Source of the DNA: Clostridia bacterium
GTDB lineage: Bacteria > Bacillota > Clostridia > Oscillospirales > Acutalibacteraceae
Reading direction: 5' to 3'
Length of the DNA stretch: 64,000 bases
Assembly: GCA_017399535.1 (NCBI GenBank)
Contig: JAFQBX010000005.1
Location: forward strand, 108,697-172,696
The notes under the pieces were generated by a model. That model did no database searches and was not told the origin of the DNA. It worked only from the letters and a program-made list of their open reading frames with translations. Both the position numbers and the translations under genes were made by a program. The first letter of the stretch is position 1. The number at the start of each line of letters is the position of its first letter. Shown here piece by piece: positions 1-8,920 of the stretch.

Positions 1-1363
1 CCGCTGAGGAGCCGGTGCCGCCCGATATTACCGCCGTCATCATTTCGGCAACCGTATCCGCCGCCTTCTCCGAAATTACACGCTGTGGCGACTCGCTCAT
101 ATACTCGGAAATACTGCCGTCGGCAAGCATAATGCCGCTGACCAGCCGCGGCGAAACCCGATAGCCGCCATTGGCAATCATGGCGGTCATCACGGCAACG
201 TCAATCGGTGTCAGCAACAGTTCACCCTGACCAAATGAAAAATTAGCCAATGCGGCGGGTTGTGAGGACAGCTTTTCTTCGCTCGGCAACCTTCCCGACA
301 CGGCAAAAAGGCGGTCAGCAAAGCTCTTTTTCTCGTTAAATCGCAGTTTTTGGCACAGCGACAGAATATCCTTTGCGCCGATCTTTGATGCGAGGTTGAT
401 AAAATACGGGTTGCAGGAATTAGCCAATGCGGCGGTCATATCAACCTCGCCGTGACCGCTCAGATTGTGGCAATTAAAGGTGTTTGTTCCGATTTTTACA
501 TTTCCGTTGCAGGTATAGGTCGCGCTTCTGCCAACACCCGAATCGACCGCCGCCGCGGCAACGAGGATTTTGAAAACCGAGCCGACGTTGTACGCCGAAA
601 AGGCACGATTAATGAGAGGTGACGAGTCGCTTTTCAGCGCGTCGGCGAGATTAAGCGGCGAATAATCGGGACGGCTCGCAAGGGCAAGAATTTCGCCGCT
701 TTTTGCGTTCATTACGACGACGGCGCCCTTTTCAATCGAGTTTGCCGCCTGCTCGGTAATGCGCTGAATGGAGCTGTCGAGGGTCAAAACGACACCCGTT
801 TTGATATTCGTCGTACCCGAAACTGTCGGCTCAACACCCGACAAAGCGCGTCCATTCGCGTCGACTGTGTATGTGACGGTCACATCCTCCTCGCAGGTCA
901 GCAGCTTATCGAACGCGTATTCAATCCCCGTAACGCCCTGTCCCGAGCCGTCGGTGTAGCCGATTACGTGACTTGCGAGCTGATTATCGCTGTAACGAAT
1001 GGGAATACTGAAAAGGACGCTTTGCTCGGCGGCAAAATCGGACACCGCCTCGATTACGGTCGGTTTGCCGCTTTTAAGCGCATCACGAGCAACCTTTGCA
1101 TAATCGCCGAGCTTACTGTCGATTTCGTTCAGCGTCGAAAGATTGGACGGCACGGCTGCAAGATACCTGCTCTGCTGTGCCACCAGCTTCCTCAAATTTC
1201 GGTCATAGATATTGCCTCTCGGACTTGTCACAGTCAGCTTGTAGCTCATTTGACTCGACGCTGCCGAAAGGTCGGCATCGCTGACAATATCATAAATCCG
1301 CCACGACGACGTCAGAAACATCAGCGTCACTGCGATAAAAAGCGAAAGCGCCCTCTTTTTCAT
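1..1363 (-). CDS. penicillin-binding protein (transpeptidase), 5' part; runs off the window
   Basis: The gene is read on the minus strand from an ATG at 1363-1361 and stays open for 454 codons to the window edge. The product is a peptidoglycan transpeptidase of the class B type (PbpA/SpoVD/FtsI group). It begins with a single membrane anchor (MKKRALSLFIAV), then an N-terminal dimerisation-type region containing SPRGNIYDRN near residue 50. The acyl-enzyme motif SVFK lies at about residue 262 and the SxN motif (SCN) about 55 residues later. The KTG motif would lie beyond the left edge. It should act outside the membrane in cell-wall crosslinking during division, elongation or cortex synthesis; which of these cannot be told. 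It diverges from the phosphoglucomutase gene. Confidence 0.9.
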   Translation of the reverse strand, partial: MKKRALSLFIAVTLMFLTSSWRIYDIVSDADLSAASSQMSYKLTVTSPRGNIYDRNLRKLVAQQSRYLAAVPSNLSTLNEIDSKLGDYAKVARDALKSGKPTVIEAVSDFAAEQSVLFSIPIRYSDNQLASHVIGYTDGSGQGVTGIEYAFDKLLTCEEDVTVTYTVDANGRALSGVEPTVSGTTNIKTGVVLTLDSSIQRITEQAANSIEKGAVVVMNAKSGEILALASRPDYSPLNLADALKSDSSPLINRAFSAYNVGSVFKILVAAAAVDSGVGRSATYTCNGNVKIGTNTFNCHNLSGHGEVDMTAALANSCNPYFINLASKIGAKDILSLCQKLRFNEKKSFADRLFAVSGRLPSEEKLSSQPAALANFSFGQGELLLTPIDVAVMTAMIANGGYRVSPRLVSGIMLADGSISEYMSESPQRVISEKAADTVAEMMTAVISGGTGSSA

Positions 1364-1435
1364 TTTTTTACTCCCCTTTTTTTGTTTTTACTTATTTTTT
1401 GTCAAAGTGGCAAAATTATTTAATTGTTTCTAAAA

Positions 1436-1445
1436 TTAGCGCTAA
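1436..1445. promoter_or_regulatory. perfect 10-bp palindrome upstream of the pgcA promoter
   Basis: TTAGCGCTAA is a perfect inverted repeat ending 4 bases before the -35 box at 1450. It lies in the short region between two divergent genes, so it could be an operator for either. No family is assigned; the GC-centred symmetry is only loosely like LacI-family sites. Confidence 0.3.
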
Positions 1446-1449
1446 CCGA

Positions 1450-1479
1450 TTGACAGAAATGGGGCTATTATTATATAAT
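1450..1479 (+). promoter_or_regulatory. SigA-type promoter of the phosphoglucomutase gene
   Basis: TTGACA (1450-1455) is followed by an 18-base spacer and TATAAT (1474-1479). The predicted start is about 25 bases before the ribosome binding site of the gene at 1513. Confidence 0.75.
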
Positions 1480-1512
1480 TACTTATATTTTTCTTTGAAC
1501 GGAGAATAACAA

Positions 1513-3231
1513 ATGGATAAGATTAAAAGTTTATACGACCTTTGGTGCGAAAGAGCCACCGATAAGGCAATTTTAGACGAGCTTAATTCGATAAAGGGCG
1601 ATGACGAGGCGATTCTCGACCGCTTTTATCGTGAATTAGATTTCGGTACGGCTGGACTTCGAGGAGTCATCGGCGCAGGTACCAACAGAATGAACATTTA
1701 TACGGTTGGTCGTGCAACCCAGGGCTTTGCCGAATACATCCTCACTGTTGCAAAGGATAAGAGCGTTGCCATCGGCTACGACAGCCGTATTAATTCCGAT
1801 GTTTTTTCAAAAACGGCCGCTACCGTTTTTGCCGCAAACGGAATAAAGGTTTGGCTCTATCCCGTTCTCGTTCCTACTCCGATGCTGTCCTTTGCGGTAA
1901 GAGAGCTTGGCTGTGACGCAGGCGTTGTCGTTACGGCAAGTCATAATCCCTCAAAGTACAACGGATACAAGGCATACGGTCCCGACGGCTGTCAGCTCAA
2001 CACCGAGGCAAGTAAAGAGGTGCTCGGCTATGTTGAAAAGGTTGATACCTTCGACGGAGTTAAAAAGGTTGACTTTGACGAGGCAGTAAAGAGCGGTATG
2101 ATCGAATTTATAGGCAACGACGTTTTTGAAAAATACTACGAAAACGTAATGGCGCAGTCGGTCAATCCCGAAATTCTCAAATCGGCAGGACTCAAAATTA
2201 TTTACACCGCACTCAACGGCTCGGGTAATATTCCCGTCAGAACCGTACTCGGTCGCATGGGCGTAAACGATATTACAATCGTTCCCGAACAGGAATTGCC
2301 CGACGGCAACTTCCCCACCGCACCCTATCCCAATCCCGAAATCAGAGAAGCGTTTACCCTCGCACTCGACCTCGCAAAAAAGGTTGAGCCCGACATCCTC
2401 CTCGCAACCGACCCCGACTGTGACCGCGTTGGTATCGCAGTAAGGAACGGCGACGATTATACCCTCATGTCAGGCAACGAGGTTGGCGCAGTTATGCTCT
2501 ATTATCTCCTCAGCCAGCGCACAGAAAAGGGCACAATGCCGTCAAATCCCTTGATGGTAAAGACAATAGTTACCTCCCGTCTGTGTGACAAGATTGCGGC
2601 TGATTTCGGCTGTGAGGTTATAGATATTCTGACCGGCTTTAAGTATATCGGCGAGCAAATCGGCATTCTCGAAGCAAAGGGCGAAGAAAGCCGCTATATC
2701 ATGGGCTTTGAAGAAAGCTACGGCTACCTCGTCGGCAGCTACGTTCGTGACAAGGACGCGGTTATCGGCTCTCTCATGATTTGCGAAATGGCAGCATTCT
2801 TTAAGAAACAGAATAAGACACTCATCGACGTTTTAAACGAGCTTTACGAAAAATACGGCGTATTCATGCACAAGCAGATGAGCTTCGCATTCGAAGGTGC
2901 CGAGGGAATGAAAATCATGGCCGACACGATGGCATCCCTTCGCACAAATCCACCGAAGGAGATCGCAGGTATGACGGTTACAAAGGTATGTGACTATGAA
3001 ACACGCATCGTAACCCTCACCGAAAGCGGTAAGAGCGAAGCCATCAATTTACCCAAATCAAACGTACTCGCATACACCCTTTCGGGTGGCGCAGAGGCAA
3101 TCGTCCGTCCGTCAGGCACCGAGCCGAAGATTAAGATTTATTTGACAGCTGCTGCCGACTCGACCGAAAATGCCGACAACCTGATGAATAAGCTTGAAAA
3201 GGCGGCAAAGCCCCTTCTCGGCATTAACTAA
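1513..3231 (+). CDS. pgcA: phospho-sugar mutase (alpha-phosphoglucomutase type)
   Basis: Interconverts glucose 1-phosphate and glucose 6-phosphate (or the mannose equivalents), feeding UDP-glucose and cell-envelope sugar synthesis in the cytoplasm. All four hallmark loops of the alpha-D-phosphohexomutase family are visible: the phosphoserine loop TASHNPSKYNG near residue 140, the magnesium loop DPDCDRVG near 297, the sugar-binding loop GFEESYGY near 397 and the phosphate-binding loop RPSGTEPKIK near 536. The length of 572 residues matches Bacillus PgcA, which is longer than the 450-residue GlmM/ManB type. A GGAG site lies upstream of the ATG. It is a single-gene unit with its own promoter and a terminator just downstream. 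Glucose or mannose specificity cannot be read from the sequence. Confidence 0.93.
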   Translation: MDKIKSLYDLWCERATDKAILDELNSIKGDDEAILDRFYRELDFGTAGLRGVIGAGTNRMNIYTVGRATQGFAEYILTVAKDKSVAIGYDSRINSDVFSKTAATVFAANGIKVWLYPVLVPTPMLSFAVRELGCDAGVVVTASHNPSKYNGYKAYGPDGCQLNTEASKEVLGYVEKVDTFDGVKKVDFDEAVKSGMIEFIGNDVFEKYYENVMAQSVNPEILKSAGLKIIYTALNGSGNIPVRTVLGRMGVNDITIVPEQELPDGNFPTAPYPNPEIREAFTLALDLAKKVEPDILLATDPDCDRVGIAVRNGDDYTLMSGNEVGAVMLYYLLSQRTEKGTMPSNPLMVKTIVTSRLCDKIAADFGCEVIDILTGFKYIGEQIGILEAKGEESRYIMGFEESYGYLVGSYVRDKDAVIGSLMICEMAAFFKKQNKTLIDVLNELYEKYGVFMHKQMSFAFEGAEGMKIMADTMASLRTNPPKEIAGMTVTKVCDYETRIVTLTESGKSEAINLPKSNVLAYTLSGGAEAIVRPSGTEPKIKIYLTAAADSTENADNLMNKLEKAAKPLLGIN

Positions 3232-3239
3232 AATACAGT

Positions 3240-3280
3240 AAACGCCGTATGATTAAGGTTAACCATGCGGCGTTTATTTT
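3240..3280 (+). terminator. Rho-independent terminator after pgcA
   Basis: The stem AAACGCCGTATG pairs with CATGCGGCGTTT (one G-U pair), and is followed by TATTTT. It separates pgcA from the lipoprotein gene. Confidence 0.7.
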
Positions 3281-3299
3281 CACAAAAAAGAGGAGTCAG

Positions 3300-5042
3300 A
3301 TGAAGAAAATCGTATGCATTTTGCTTTCGCTTGTGCTGATTTTGCTAGGCGGCTGTACCGAAAAGGAAAAAAAGCCGACCGAAAGCACTCCGTCAAGCGA
3401 CGTTGTCTCGGAAATGGTTGACCAGCCGGGCGCCGAAATTGAGGAGGTCGAGGTTAGTGCTTCGCTTTCGGCTCAAAGCACCACCATACTCGACGTCAAA
3501 AGCACCGAAGCATTCAACCAATTAAGCGAAGAAAAAACGCCGTCAAACGCTATTTTCTATCTCGATGACGAGCTTTTTGTCGTCAGCGACGACGGACTTT
3601 ACGTGCCGTTTGATGCGGCTATTTCAATGTGCGCCGACAGCGTTATTCCCGTATTATACGTAAGGACGGAAAAGGCGGCAAAGGCACTTTCCACTCGGCT
3701 GAAATCGGGTGACGTGACCGACTGTATCGTTATGTCGGACAAGCCCGAGCTTGTAAACTCGGTAAGAGAAGCCGCCCCCACAATCAGCGGTGCTATCGAC
3801 GCTCGTGAAAACTTGCTCGATATGGATATTACCTATCTCGTTCCCATTCGCAACGAAGCAAATAAAAACAAGGCGAAAATCATTCTTTTCGGTGCACACG
3901 CAACCAATGAGCAAATCGTTTATTTGCAAAAGCGGCTGATGACCATTTGGGTTGAAGCGGCAGACAGCTCGGTCGAAGCGCATTGTAACGCCTTCACAAG
4001 CGGTGCAAACGGCATAGTTTCGACAAGTAGCAAGAGTATTTTTGACGCAATCGATATTTTCGAAAAGGACACCCTCTTTCGCGAGGTTTTTGTCGTAGGT
4101 CACAGAGGTCAACCGGCAACAAACGTGGATAATTCCCTTTCGGGCGCCAGAGCGGCAATTGATTCGGGTGCCGATATGGTCGAATGCGACGTTTATATGA
4201 GCGCAGACAAGGAATTTGTAGTCCTGCACAACAACGACATTTCATACTACACCGGCGGAATCGGTCTCGTCGAGGAGCTGCGAACAGAGCAGATACAGTT
4301 TTTCATTCTAAAAGGGACAAAGGACGAGCATATTCCTAAGTTGCAGGAGTTTTTTGACAGCTTCAGAAACGACGATATAATGCACTCAATTGAGATAAAA
4401 ACCTCCGATCCCGACGCAGTTTATTGGTTGCGCGACCTTATCGCCGCAAGCGGAGTTTCGCATCAGGTAAATATCATTTCCTTTAACCTCACTCAGCTTA
4501 AACTTGCTCGTGAGGTTATACCCGAAATTTCGTGCGGTTATCTGGGCACGGTTGACGGCATTTATTCGGACATTGTCCCCTATCTCAACAAATATAACCT
4601 TTCATATCATCCCACCAATTCAAAGATGTCGCCCGGAAACGCCTATGAGCTTAATAATCGTGGAATAAGCGTAAATACCTGGACCTATTCAAAGGAGGAA
4701 ACCCTGATAAACGACCTGATAAACGGGTATTCGTCGCTGACAACCGACGGTGCTCTGTGGGCATCCGACATTGTAGCAAAAATCGTAGCCGCCGACCAAA
4801 TGAAAGTTAAGCTCGGCGAAGAATTCAAATTTTCGGCAACGGCTATTACAAAAAAAGCCGAAAAGGAAATCGAATGTGAGCCGATTGTAATTGACGGTGA
4901 CATCAAATTCAAAAAGAGTGAAAACGGCTACACCGCGTCAAAAAAAGGCGATGCAACCATTATCCTCAAATACGCCGACACCCTCAAAAGCGGAAAGGTC
5001 GTTTACCACTATTCCCGGTCGGTTAAGGTCACAGTTGAATAA
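3300..5042 (+). CDS. glycerophosphodiester phosphodiesterase lipoprotein with an extra degenerate barrel
   Basis: Predicted surface lipoprotein of 580 residues that would hydrolyse glycerophosphodiesters to an alcohol and glycerol 3-phosphate. The ATG at 3300 is chosen because it follows AGGAG and opens directly into a lipoprotein signal (MKKIVCILL, lipobox LGGC). The catalytic GDPD domain covers roughly residues 255-490: VGHRGQPA, DMVECDV and the second histidine in VLHNN. The canonical Glu just after HRG seems replaced by Asp (NVDNS). Residues about 60-250 resemble a second, catalytically empty GDPD-like half (SGANGIVST). The C-terminal 90 residues look like an all-beta Ig-like module. It stands alone between two terminators. 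The enzyme class is fairly sure; true activity is less so. Confidence 0.8.
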   Translation: MKKIVCILLSLVLILLGGCTEKEKKPTESTPSSDVVSEMVDQPGAEIEEVEVSASLSAQSTTILDVKSTEAFNQLSEEKTPSNAIFYLDDELFVVSDDGLYVPFDAAISMCADSVIPVLYVRTEKAAKALSTRLKSGDVTDCIVMSDKPELVNSVREAAPTISGAIDARENLLDMDITYLVPIRNEANKNKAKIILFGAHATNEQIVYLQKRLMTIWVEAADSSVEAHCNAFTSGANGIVSTSSKSIFDAIDIFEKDTLFREVFVVGHRGQPATNVDNSLSGARAAIDSGADMVECDVYMSADKEFVVLHNNDISYYTGGIGLVEELRTEQIQFFILKGTKDEHIPKLQEFFDSFRNDDIMHSIEIKTSDPDAVYWLRDLIAASGVSHQVNIISFNLTQLKLAREVIPEISCGYLGTVDGIYSDIVPYLNKYNLSYHPTNSKMSPGNAYELNNRGISVNTWTYSKEETLINDLINGYSSLTTDGALWASDIVAKIVAADQMKVKLGEEFKFSATAITKKAEKEIECEPIVIDGDIKFKKSENGYTASKKGDATIILKYADTLKSGKVVYHYSRSVKVTVE

Positions 5043-5045
5043 TTT

Positions 5046-5085
5046 ACAAAAAAACGCCTTTTTTAGACAAAAGGGCGGTTTTTTT
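5046..5085 (+). terminator. terminator after the GDPD lipoprotein gene
   Basis: An imperfect hairpin (AACGCCTTTT against AAAAGGGCGGTT, with bulged G residues) is followed by a run of seven T. Confidence 0.55.
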
Positions 5086-5100
5086 GCGGGTGAGATTATA

Positions 5101-5129
5101 TTGATTTTGCTTGTAGATTATAATATAAT
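5101..5129 (+). promoter_or_regulatory. promoter of the phosphate-transport pair
   Basis: TTGATT (5101-5106), a 17-base spacer and TATAAT (5124-5129) lie about 50 bases before the start of the PiT gene. I see no clear Pho box. Confidence 0.65.
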
Positions 5130-5176
5130 AAAAGTATATAGGGAAAATTTTCCGAAAAAGCCAATGAGGTGAATTT

Positions 5177-6229
5177 ATGGCAATTACCGACTTTATCGGT
5201 CAAATGATTCAGAATCCAATGCTGCTTGTTTCCACCGTTTTGACATTGGGCGTTATTCTCGTAAACGGATGGACGGATGCGCCAAACGCTATTGCTACCT
5301 GCGTTTCGACGAGAGCGATCGGCGTCAGAAAGGCAATCATAATGGCGGCAATTTTTAACTTCCTCGGCGTTTTTGTAATGACGTCGATAAATGCTTCGGT
5401 AGCCGCTACAATATATAATATGGTCGATTTCGGTAACAACAGCGGCAACGCGCTGATAGCCCTATGTGCCGCCATGTCGGCAATCGTAATTTGGGCTACT
5501 GCGGCATGGTATTTCGGCATACCGACGAGCGAAAGTCACGCACTTATAGCAGGAATTTCGGGTGCCGCCGTCGCTGTGAACAACAGCTTTGACGGAATTA
5601 AAGGCGCCGAATGGATAAAGGTGCTTTACGGAATTGTGCTTTCTACCCTGCTCGGATTTGTACTCGGCTTCATTTCGTCAAAGATTACCGTTTTCATCTT
5701 TCAGAATAAAAATCGGCTCAAATCGGAAAAATTCTTTTCGGGCGCACAGATTACCGGCGGTGCCGCAATGGCATTCATGCACGGAGCTCAGGACGGACAA
5801 AAGTTTATGGCAATTTTCCTCCTCGGCGCCGCACTCGTAAAGGGTGAGTCAACCGGCTCGTTTGAAGGTACTCCGCCCTTCTGGCTGATGATTCTGGTAT
5901 CGCTCATAATGGGGCTCGGCACCTCAATCGGCGGCTACCGAATCATTAAATCGGTCGGTATGGATATGGTTAAATTAAAGCCGTATCAGGGCTTTGCCGC
6001 TGACTTTGCCGCAACGCTATGTCTTCTTCTCTCGTCGCTTACAGGTATCCCCGTCAGCACCACACATACAAAGACCACATCGATAATGGGTGTCGGCGCG
6101 GCAAGACGAATGAGCAACGTCAACTGGGGTGTCGTAAAGGAGCTTGTTTTTACCTGGATATTCACCTTCCCCGGCTGCGGACTGCTCGGATATATAATGG
6201 CCAAACTGTTTATCATGATTTTCGGATAA
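5177..6229 (+). CDS. PiT-family inorganic phosphate transporter
   Basis: Low-affinity, cation-coupled uptake of inorganic phosphate across the cytoplasmic membrane. The 350-residue protein is almost entirely hydrophobic, with about ten membrane spans. Both halves carry the duplicated PiT signature: GWTDAPNAIAT near residue 32 and IPVSTTHTKTTSIMG near residue 290, each with the DxxN or T/S-rich loop expected in the transport path. It starts with ATG after AATGAGGTGA. The next gene, 18 bases downstream, codes for the PhoU-like partner usually found with Pit transporters, so the two form one operon under the promoter at 5101. Phosphate rather than sulfate is inferred from that partner. Confidence 0.9.
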   Translation: MAITDFIGQMIQNPMLLVSTVLTLGVILVNGWTDAPNAIATCVSTRAIGVRKAIIMAAIFNFLGVFVMTSINASVAATIYNMVDFGNNSGNALIALCAAMSAIVIWATAAWYFGIPTSESHALIAGISGAAVAVNNSFDGIKGAEWIKVLYGIVLSTLLGFVLGFISSKITVFIFQNKNRLKSEKFFSGAQITGGAAMAFMHGAQDGQKFMAIFLLGAALVKGESTGSFEGTPPFWLMILVSLIMGLGTSIGGYRIIKSVGMDMVKLKPYQGFAADFAATLCLLLSSLTGIPVSTTHTKTTSIMGVGAARRMSNVNWGVVKELVFTWIFTFPGCGLLGYIMAKLFIMIFG

Positions 6230-6247
6230 AAAAGGAGAATTAAAGAA

Positions 6248-6868
6248 ATGGCTAGAATTAAAAACGATTACTTTAAATTAGTCGAACAGCAGGTTGAATG
6301 CTGTGTAAAGGCATCCGACCTTTTAGAAGAAATTCTGTGCAACTACTCGGCAACAAGCATTCCATTTCAGAAGGAAAAAATGCACGAAATTGAACGCAAG
6401 GCAGACGAGCTTCACCACGATATTTTGACCAAGCTTTCGATCGAATTTATCACTCCGATTGACCAGGAGGATATTCTCCGCCTCGTCCAGATTGTTGACG
6501 ACGTGACCGATGCACTTGACGAGGTTGTGCTCGAATTTTATATGTACAGCGTTGACGAAATGCCTGCCGAGGCACCTGCCCTTTCAAAAATCGTAAACCG
6601 CTGTGTAAAGGCGCTTCACGAAGCCGCAAAGGAACTTAAAAACTTCAAAAAGCCCGATACACTCCGCAATTTGCTTGTAAAGGTAAACACCATCGAGGGT
6701 GACGCCGACGCAGCTTACGTCGAAGCAATTCACAACCTTTTCAAAAGCACCTCCGACGCGAGAAAGCTTATTTCGGATAAGGCAATTTACGAAAGCTTGG
6801 AAAACTGCTGTGACCTATGTGAACACGCGTCCGACGTTATCGAGCAGATAATTATTAAAAACACGTAA
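6248..6868 (+). CDS. DUF47/PhoU-like partner of the PiT transporter
   Basis: A 206-residue all-helical cytoplasmic protein of the DUF47 (TIGR00153, PhoU-like) family. In this family genes lie next to pit and the product is thought to control or assist the transporter. It is rich in Glu, Asp and His, including EIERKADELHHDI and VQIVDDVTDALDEVV, which fit the metal-binding helices of PhoU-type bundles. It has an AAGGAG site upstream of the ATG and follows pit by 18 bases, so the two are very likely cotranscribed. No membrane segment is visible. The exact role of these proteins is not settled. Confidence 0.88.
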   Translation: MARIKNDYFKLVEQQVECCVKASDLLEEILCNYSATSIPFQKEKMHEIERKADELHHDILTKLSIEFITPIDQEDILRLVQIVDDVTDALDEVVLEFYMYSVDEMPAEAPALSKIVNRCVKALHEAAKELKNFKKPDTLRNLLVKVNTIEGDADAAYVEAIHNLFKSTSDARKLISDKAIYESLENCCDLCEHASDVIEQIIIKNT

Positions 6869-6923
6869 TCAAAAAGCGAGTTTAGCTTATTGAAACAATT
6901 ATTTCAAGGCGGTGTATTTTTCT

Positions 6924-8876
6924 ATGCTGACTAAAAAAAGAATATTATCGTTAATTTTAGCCCTTGCCGTAATTACAGGAACGGCTCTCGTCCCCGCGAA
7001 TGCAAGTTCCGACTCGGTTAATGCGGATTTTGACTTTATTGATATGGGCGAGCAAGCCGCCGCACCTCAAAACAGGTTTGGCAGCGCGGAAAAGCGCGAA
7101 ATGATTATTGCCGACGAGGATTATCACCGCGATATGCTTATGCGGTCAAGCGGCACCTACTTTTCGACGAGAAACAGTGTATCGGAATGGGATTTTTCGA
7201 CCCATTTCGGCTACGATTATCTCGGTTACTTCGACAATGGCGAGATAATGCAGGCGGTTTATGCCGACCTATACGCTCTGAATATTTCGCTGATGAATGA
7301 CAGCTGCGATATTGAGCGCCTTTATATTGCCGGCGATTACTTCTATATCTACGGCTACGTTTATGAGGATGCGTATCAATCGCTTTCAGGCGAGGAACTG
7401 ATGGAAATTTACTTTCTGTTTAAGAATGATTTTCCGCAATTTTACTGGCTTTCAAACATCGCGATAGCAGGTGGCGGCGCAATATACGTTGCCGTTTTTG
7501 ACGAATTTGCGACAGGTACGGCAAGAGCCGAATATACCGCCCAATTTAAAGCCGCCGCCGACCAAATCATTTGCCAGGCATCGACCTTCAAAACCAATTT
7601 CGAAAAGGTGGAGTTCGTCCACGATATAATCTGCAAAAAGATGACCTACGCCTTTGACAGCAGCGGTACCGGTTGGGTTGACAACGGGTTCACCCATTCG
7701 GTAATCGGTGCTCTCGTTAACGGATACGGTGTTTGCGACGGATATTCAAAGGCGTTTCAGTACATTATGAACCGACTCGGTATCGACTGTCTGCTCATCA
7801 CAGGGGATGCAAACGGGTCACACGCGTGGAATCTGGTCGAAATGGATAACGGTAAATATTACTTCCTTGACTTGACATGGGATGACGTTGACGACGGATA
7901 CATTGACATTTATTACGACTATTTTTTAATCGACAGCGACGAGTTTTTGACCACGCATACTCCCTTGTCGCCGATGGGAATTGACGCAAACTTTGCATCA
8001 AAGCTGCCGCACCTTTCCCATGATGACACGTACTCCTTCTACAACCGCCACAATTTATACATAAGCGAATATTCGTTAAAGGATTTCAGCTCGGTTATCC
8101 GCAGTTCATTTGAGCTGTATATGCAGGGTGACAGTTCGGTAGGATATTTGAAATTTGCCGATTACATTTCCGACGACCAGATAGACGAAATGCTCGGTCA
8201 CCTCACCTATTTCGCCGAAATGCTCGAATCCGCCGACGGAAAAGGATTTGGCGGCTCGTTCAGTTTCATTGGTGACGAATTTTTCTACACCCTTACCGAA
8301 GAGGACGAATACGATATCGACCTTTATGGCGTGACGCTCTATGACGACGGAAGTAAAATCGGCAGATATAACACGGTAAACGGTGCAGTAAATGCGATGG
8401 AAAATGACGGCTCGGAATACGTAATCGAGCTTGGCGACAGCGCCGATATATATCCTTACACCGAGTTTCCTGCCAACTGCTCGGTCACCTTTAAGGGAAG
8501 CGAAAACAGCTATCTTTACATTCATTCGGATATTACCTTCGACTGTGATATTGCCTTTGATACGGTAATTTTGTACGGGCTCGGCTACTTTGACGAGGGC
8601 AATGAAAAGACCGTTCGCTACACCGACAGCTTGACCGAAAAAGGTAATGTGTATCTCGCTAACGTAATTCTCGAATTTTTGAAGATTATTATTAAGGGCG
8701 ACCTCGACGGCGACAAATCGGTTACCGCCGCCGACCTACTGAATTTGGAACAGTATTTTCTGGGATTGTTTAGCGCAGACAGTGACGATGTACTATCGTC
8801 AATCGACCTAAACGATGATGACATTATCGACAGTACCGACCTAATGATACTGCAAATGAGCATAATAAAAGGATAA
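6924..8876 (+). CDS. secreted transglutaminase-like protein with a C-terminal dockerin
   Basis: Exported protein of about 650 residues. The ATG at 6924 opens into a normal signal peptide (LTKKRILSLILALAVITG, cut near ANAS); a GTG twelve bases earlier is the alternative. Residues about 220-340 form a transglutaminase-like/papain-fold core: GYGVCDGYSKAF with the cysteine, SHAWNLV with the histidine and FLDLTWDD with the aspartate. Bacterial members usually act as cysteine proteases or amidases. The last 60 residues are a type I dockerin with two calcium-loop repeats (GDLDGDKSVTAADLL and IDLNDDDIIDSTDLM). The dockerin implies docking onto a cohesin scaffold at the cell surface. No cohesin gene is in the window. 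The substrate is unknown. Confidence 0.82.
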   Translation: MLTKKRILSLILALAVITGTALVPANASSDSVNADFDFIDMGEQAAAPQNRFGSAEKREMIIADEDYHRDMLMRSSGTYFSTRNSVSEWDFSTHFGYDYLGYFDNGEIMQAVYADLYALNISLMNDSCDIERLYIAGDYFYIYGYVYEDAYQSLSGEELMEIYFLFKNDFPQFYWLSNIAIAGGGAIYVAVFDEFATGTARAEYTAQFKAAADQIICQASTFKTNFEKVEFVHDIICKKMTYAFDSSGTGWVDNGFTHSVIGALVNGYGVCDGYSKAFQYIMNRLGIDCLLITGDANGSHAWNLVEMDNGKYYFLDLTWDDVDDGYIDIYYDYFLIDSDEFLTTHTPLSPMGIDANFASKLPHLSHDDTYSFYNRHNLYISEYSLKDFSSVIRSSFELYMQGDSSVGYLKFADYISDDQIDEMLGHLTYFAEMLESADGKGFGGSFSFIGDEFFYTLTEEDEYDIDLYGVTLYDDGSKIGRYNTVNGAVNAMENDGSEYVIELGDSADIYPYTEFPANCSVTFKGSENSYLYIHSDITFDCDIAFDTVILYGLGYFDEGNEKTVRYTDSLTEKGNVYLANVILEFLKIIIKGDLDGDKSVTAADLLNLEQYFLGLFSADSDDVLSSIDLNDDDIIDSTDLMILQMSIIKG

Positions 8877-8878
8877 AA

Positions 8879-8920
8879 ACATCCGACCTCGCACATTGTC
8901 TGTCGAGGTCGGATTTTTTT
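8879..8920. terminator. bidirectional terminator between convergent genes
   Basis: ATCCGACCTCG (8881-8891) pairs perfectly with CGAGGTCGGAT (8904-8914), followed by T7 on the plus strand. It serves the dockerin gene and possibly the converging dehydrogenase gene. Confidence 0.8.

Noticed and set aside
968..1423. 151-residue plus-strand frame
   Set aside because: It is the opposite strand of the penicillin-binding protein gene, whose SxxK and SxN motifs are clear on the minus strand.
3654..4229. 191-residue minus-strand frame
   Set aside because: Opposite-strand reading of the GDPD lipoprotein gene, Cys-rich without a recognisable pattern.
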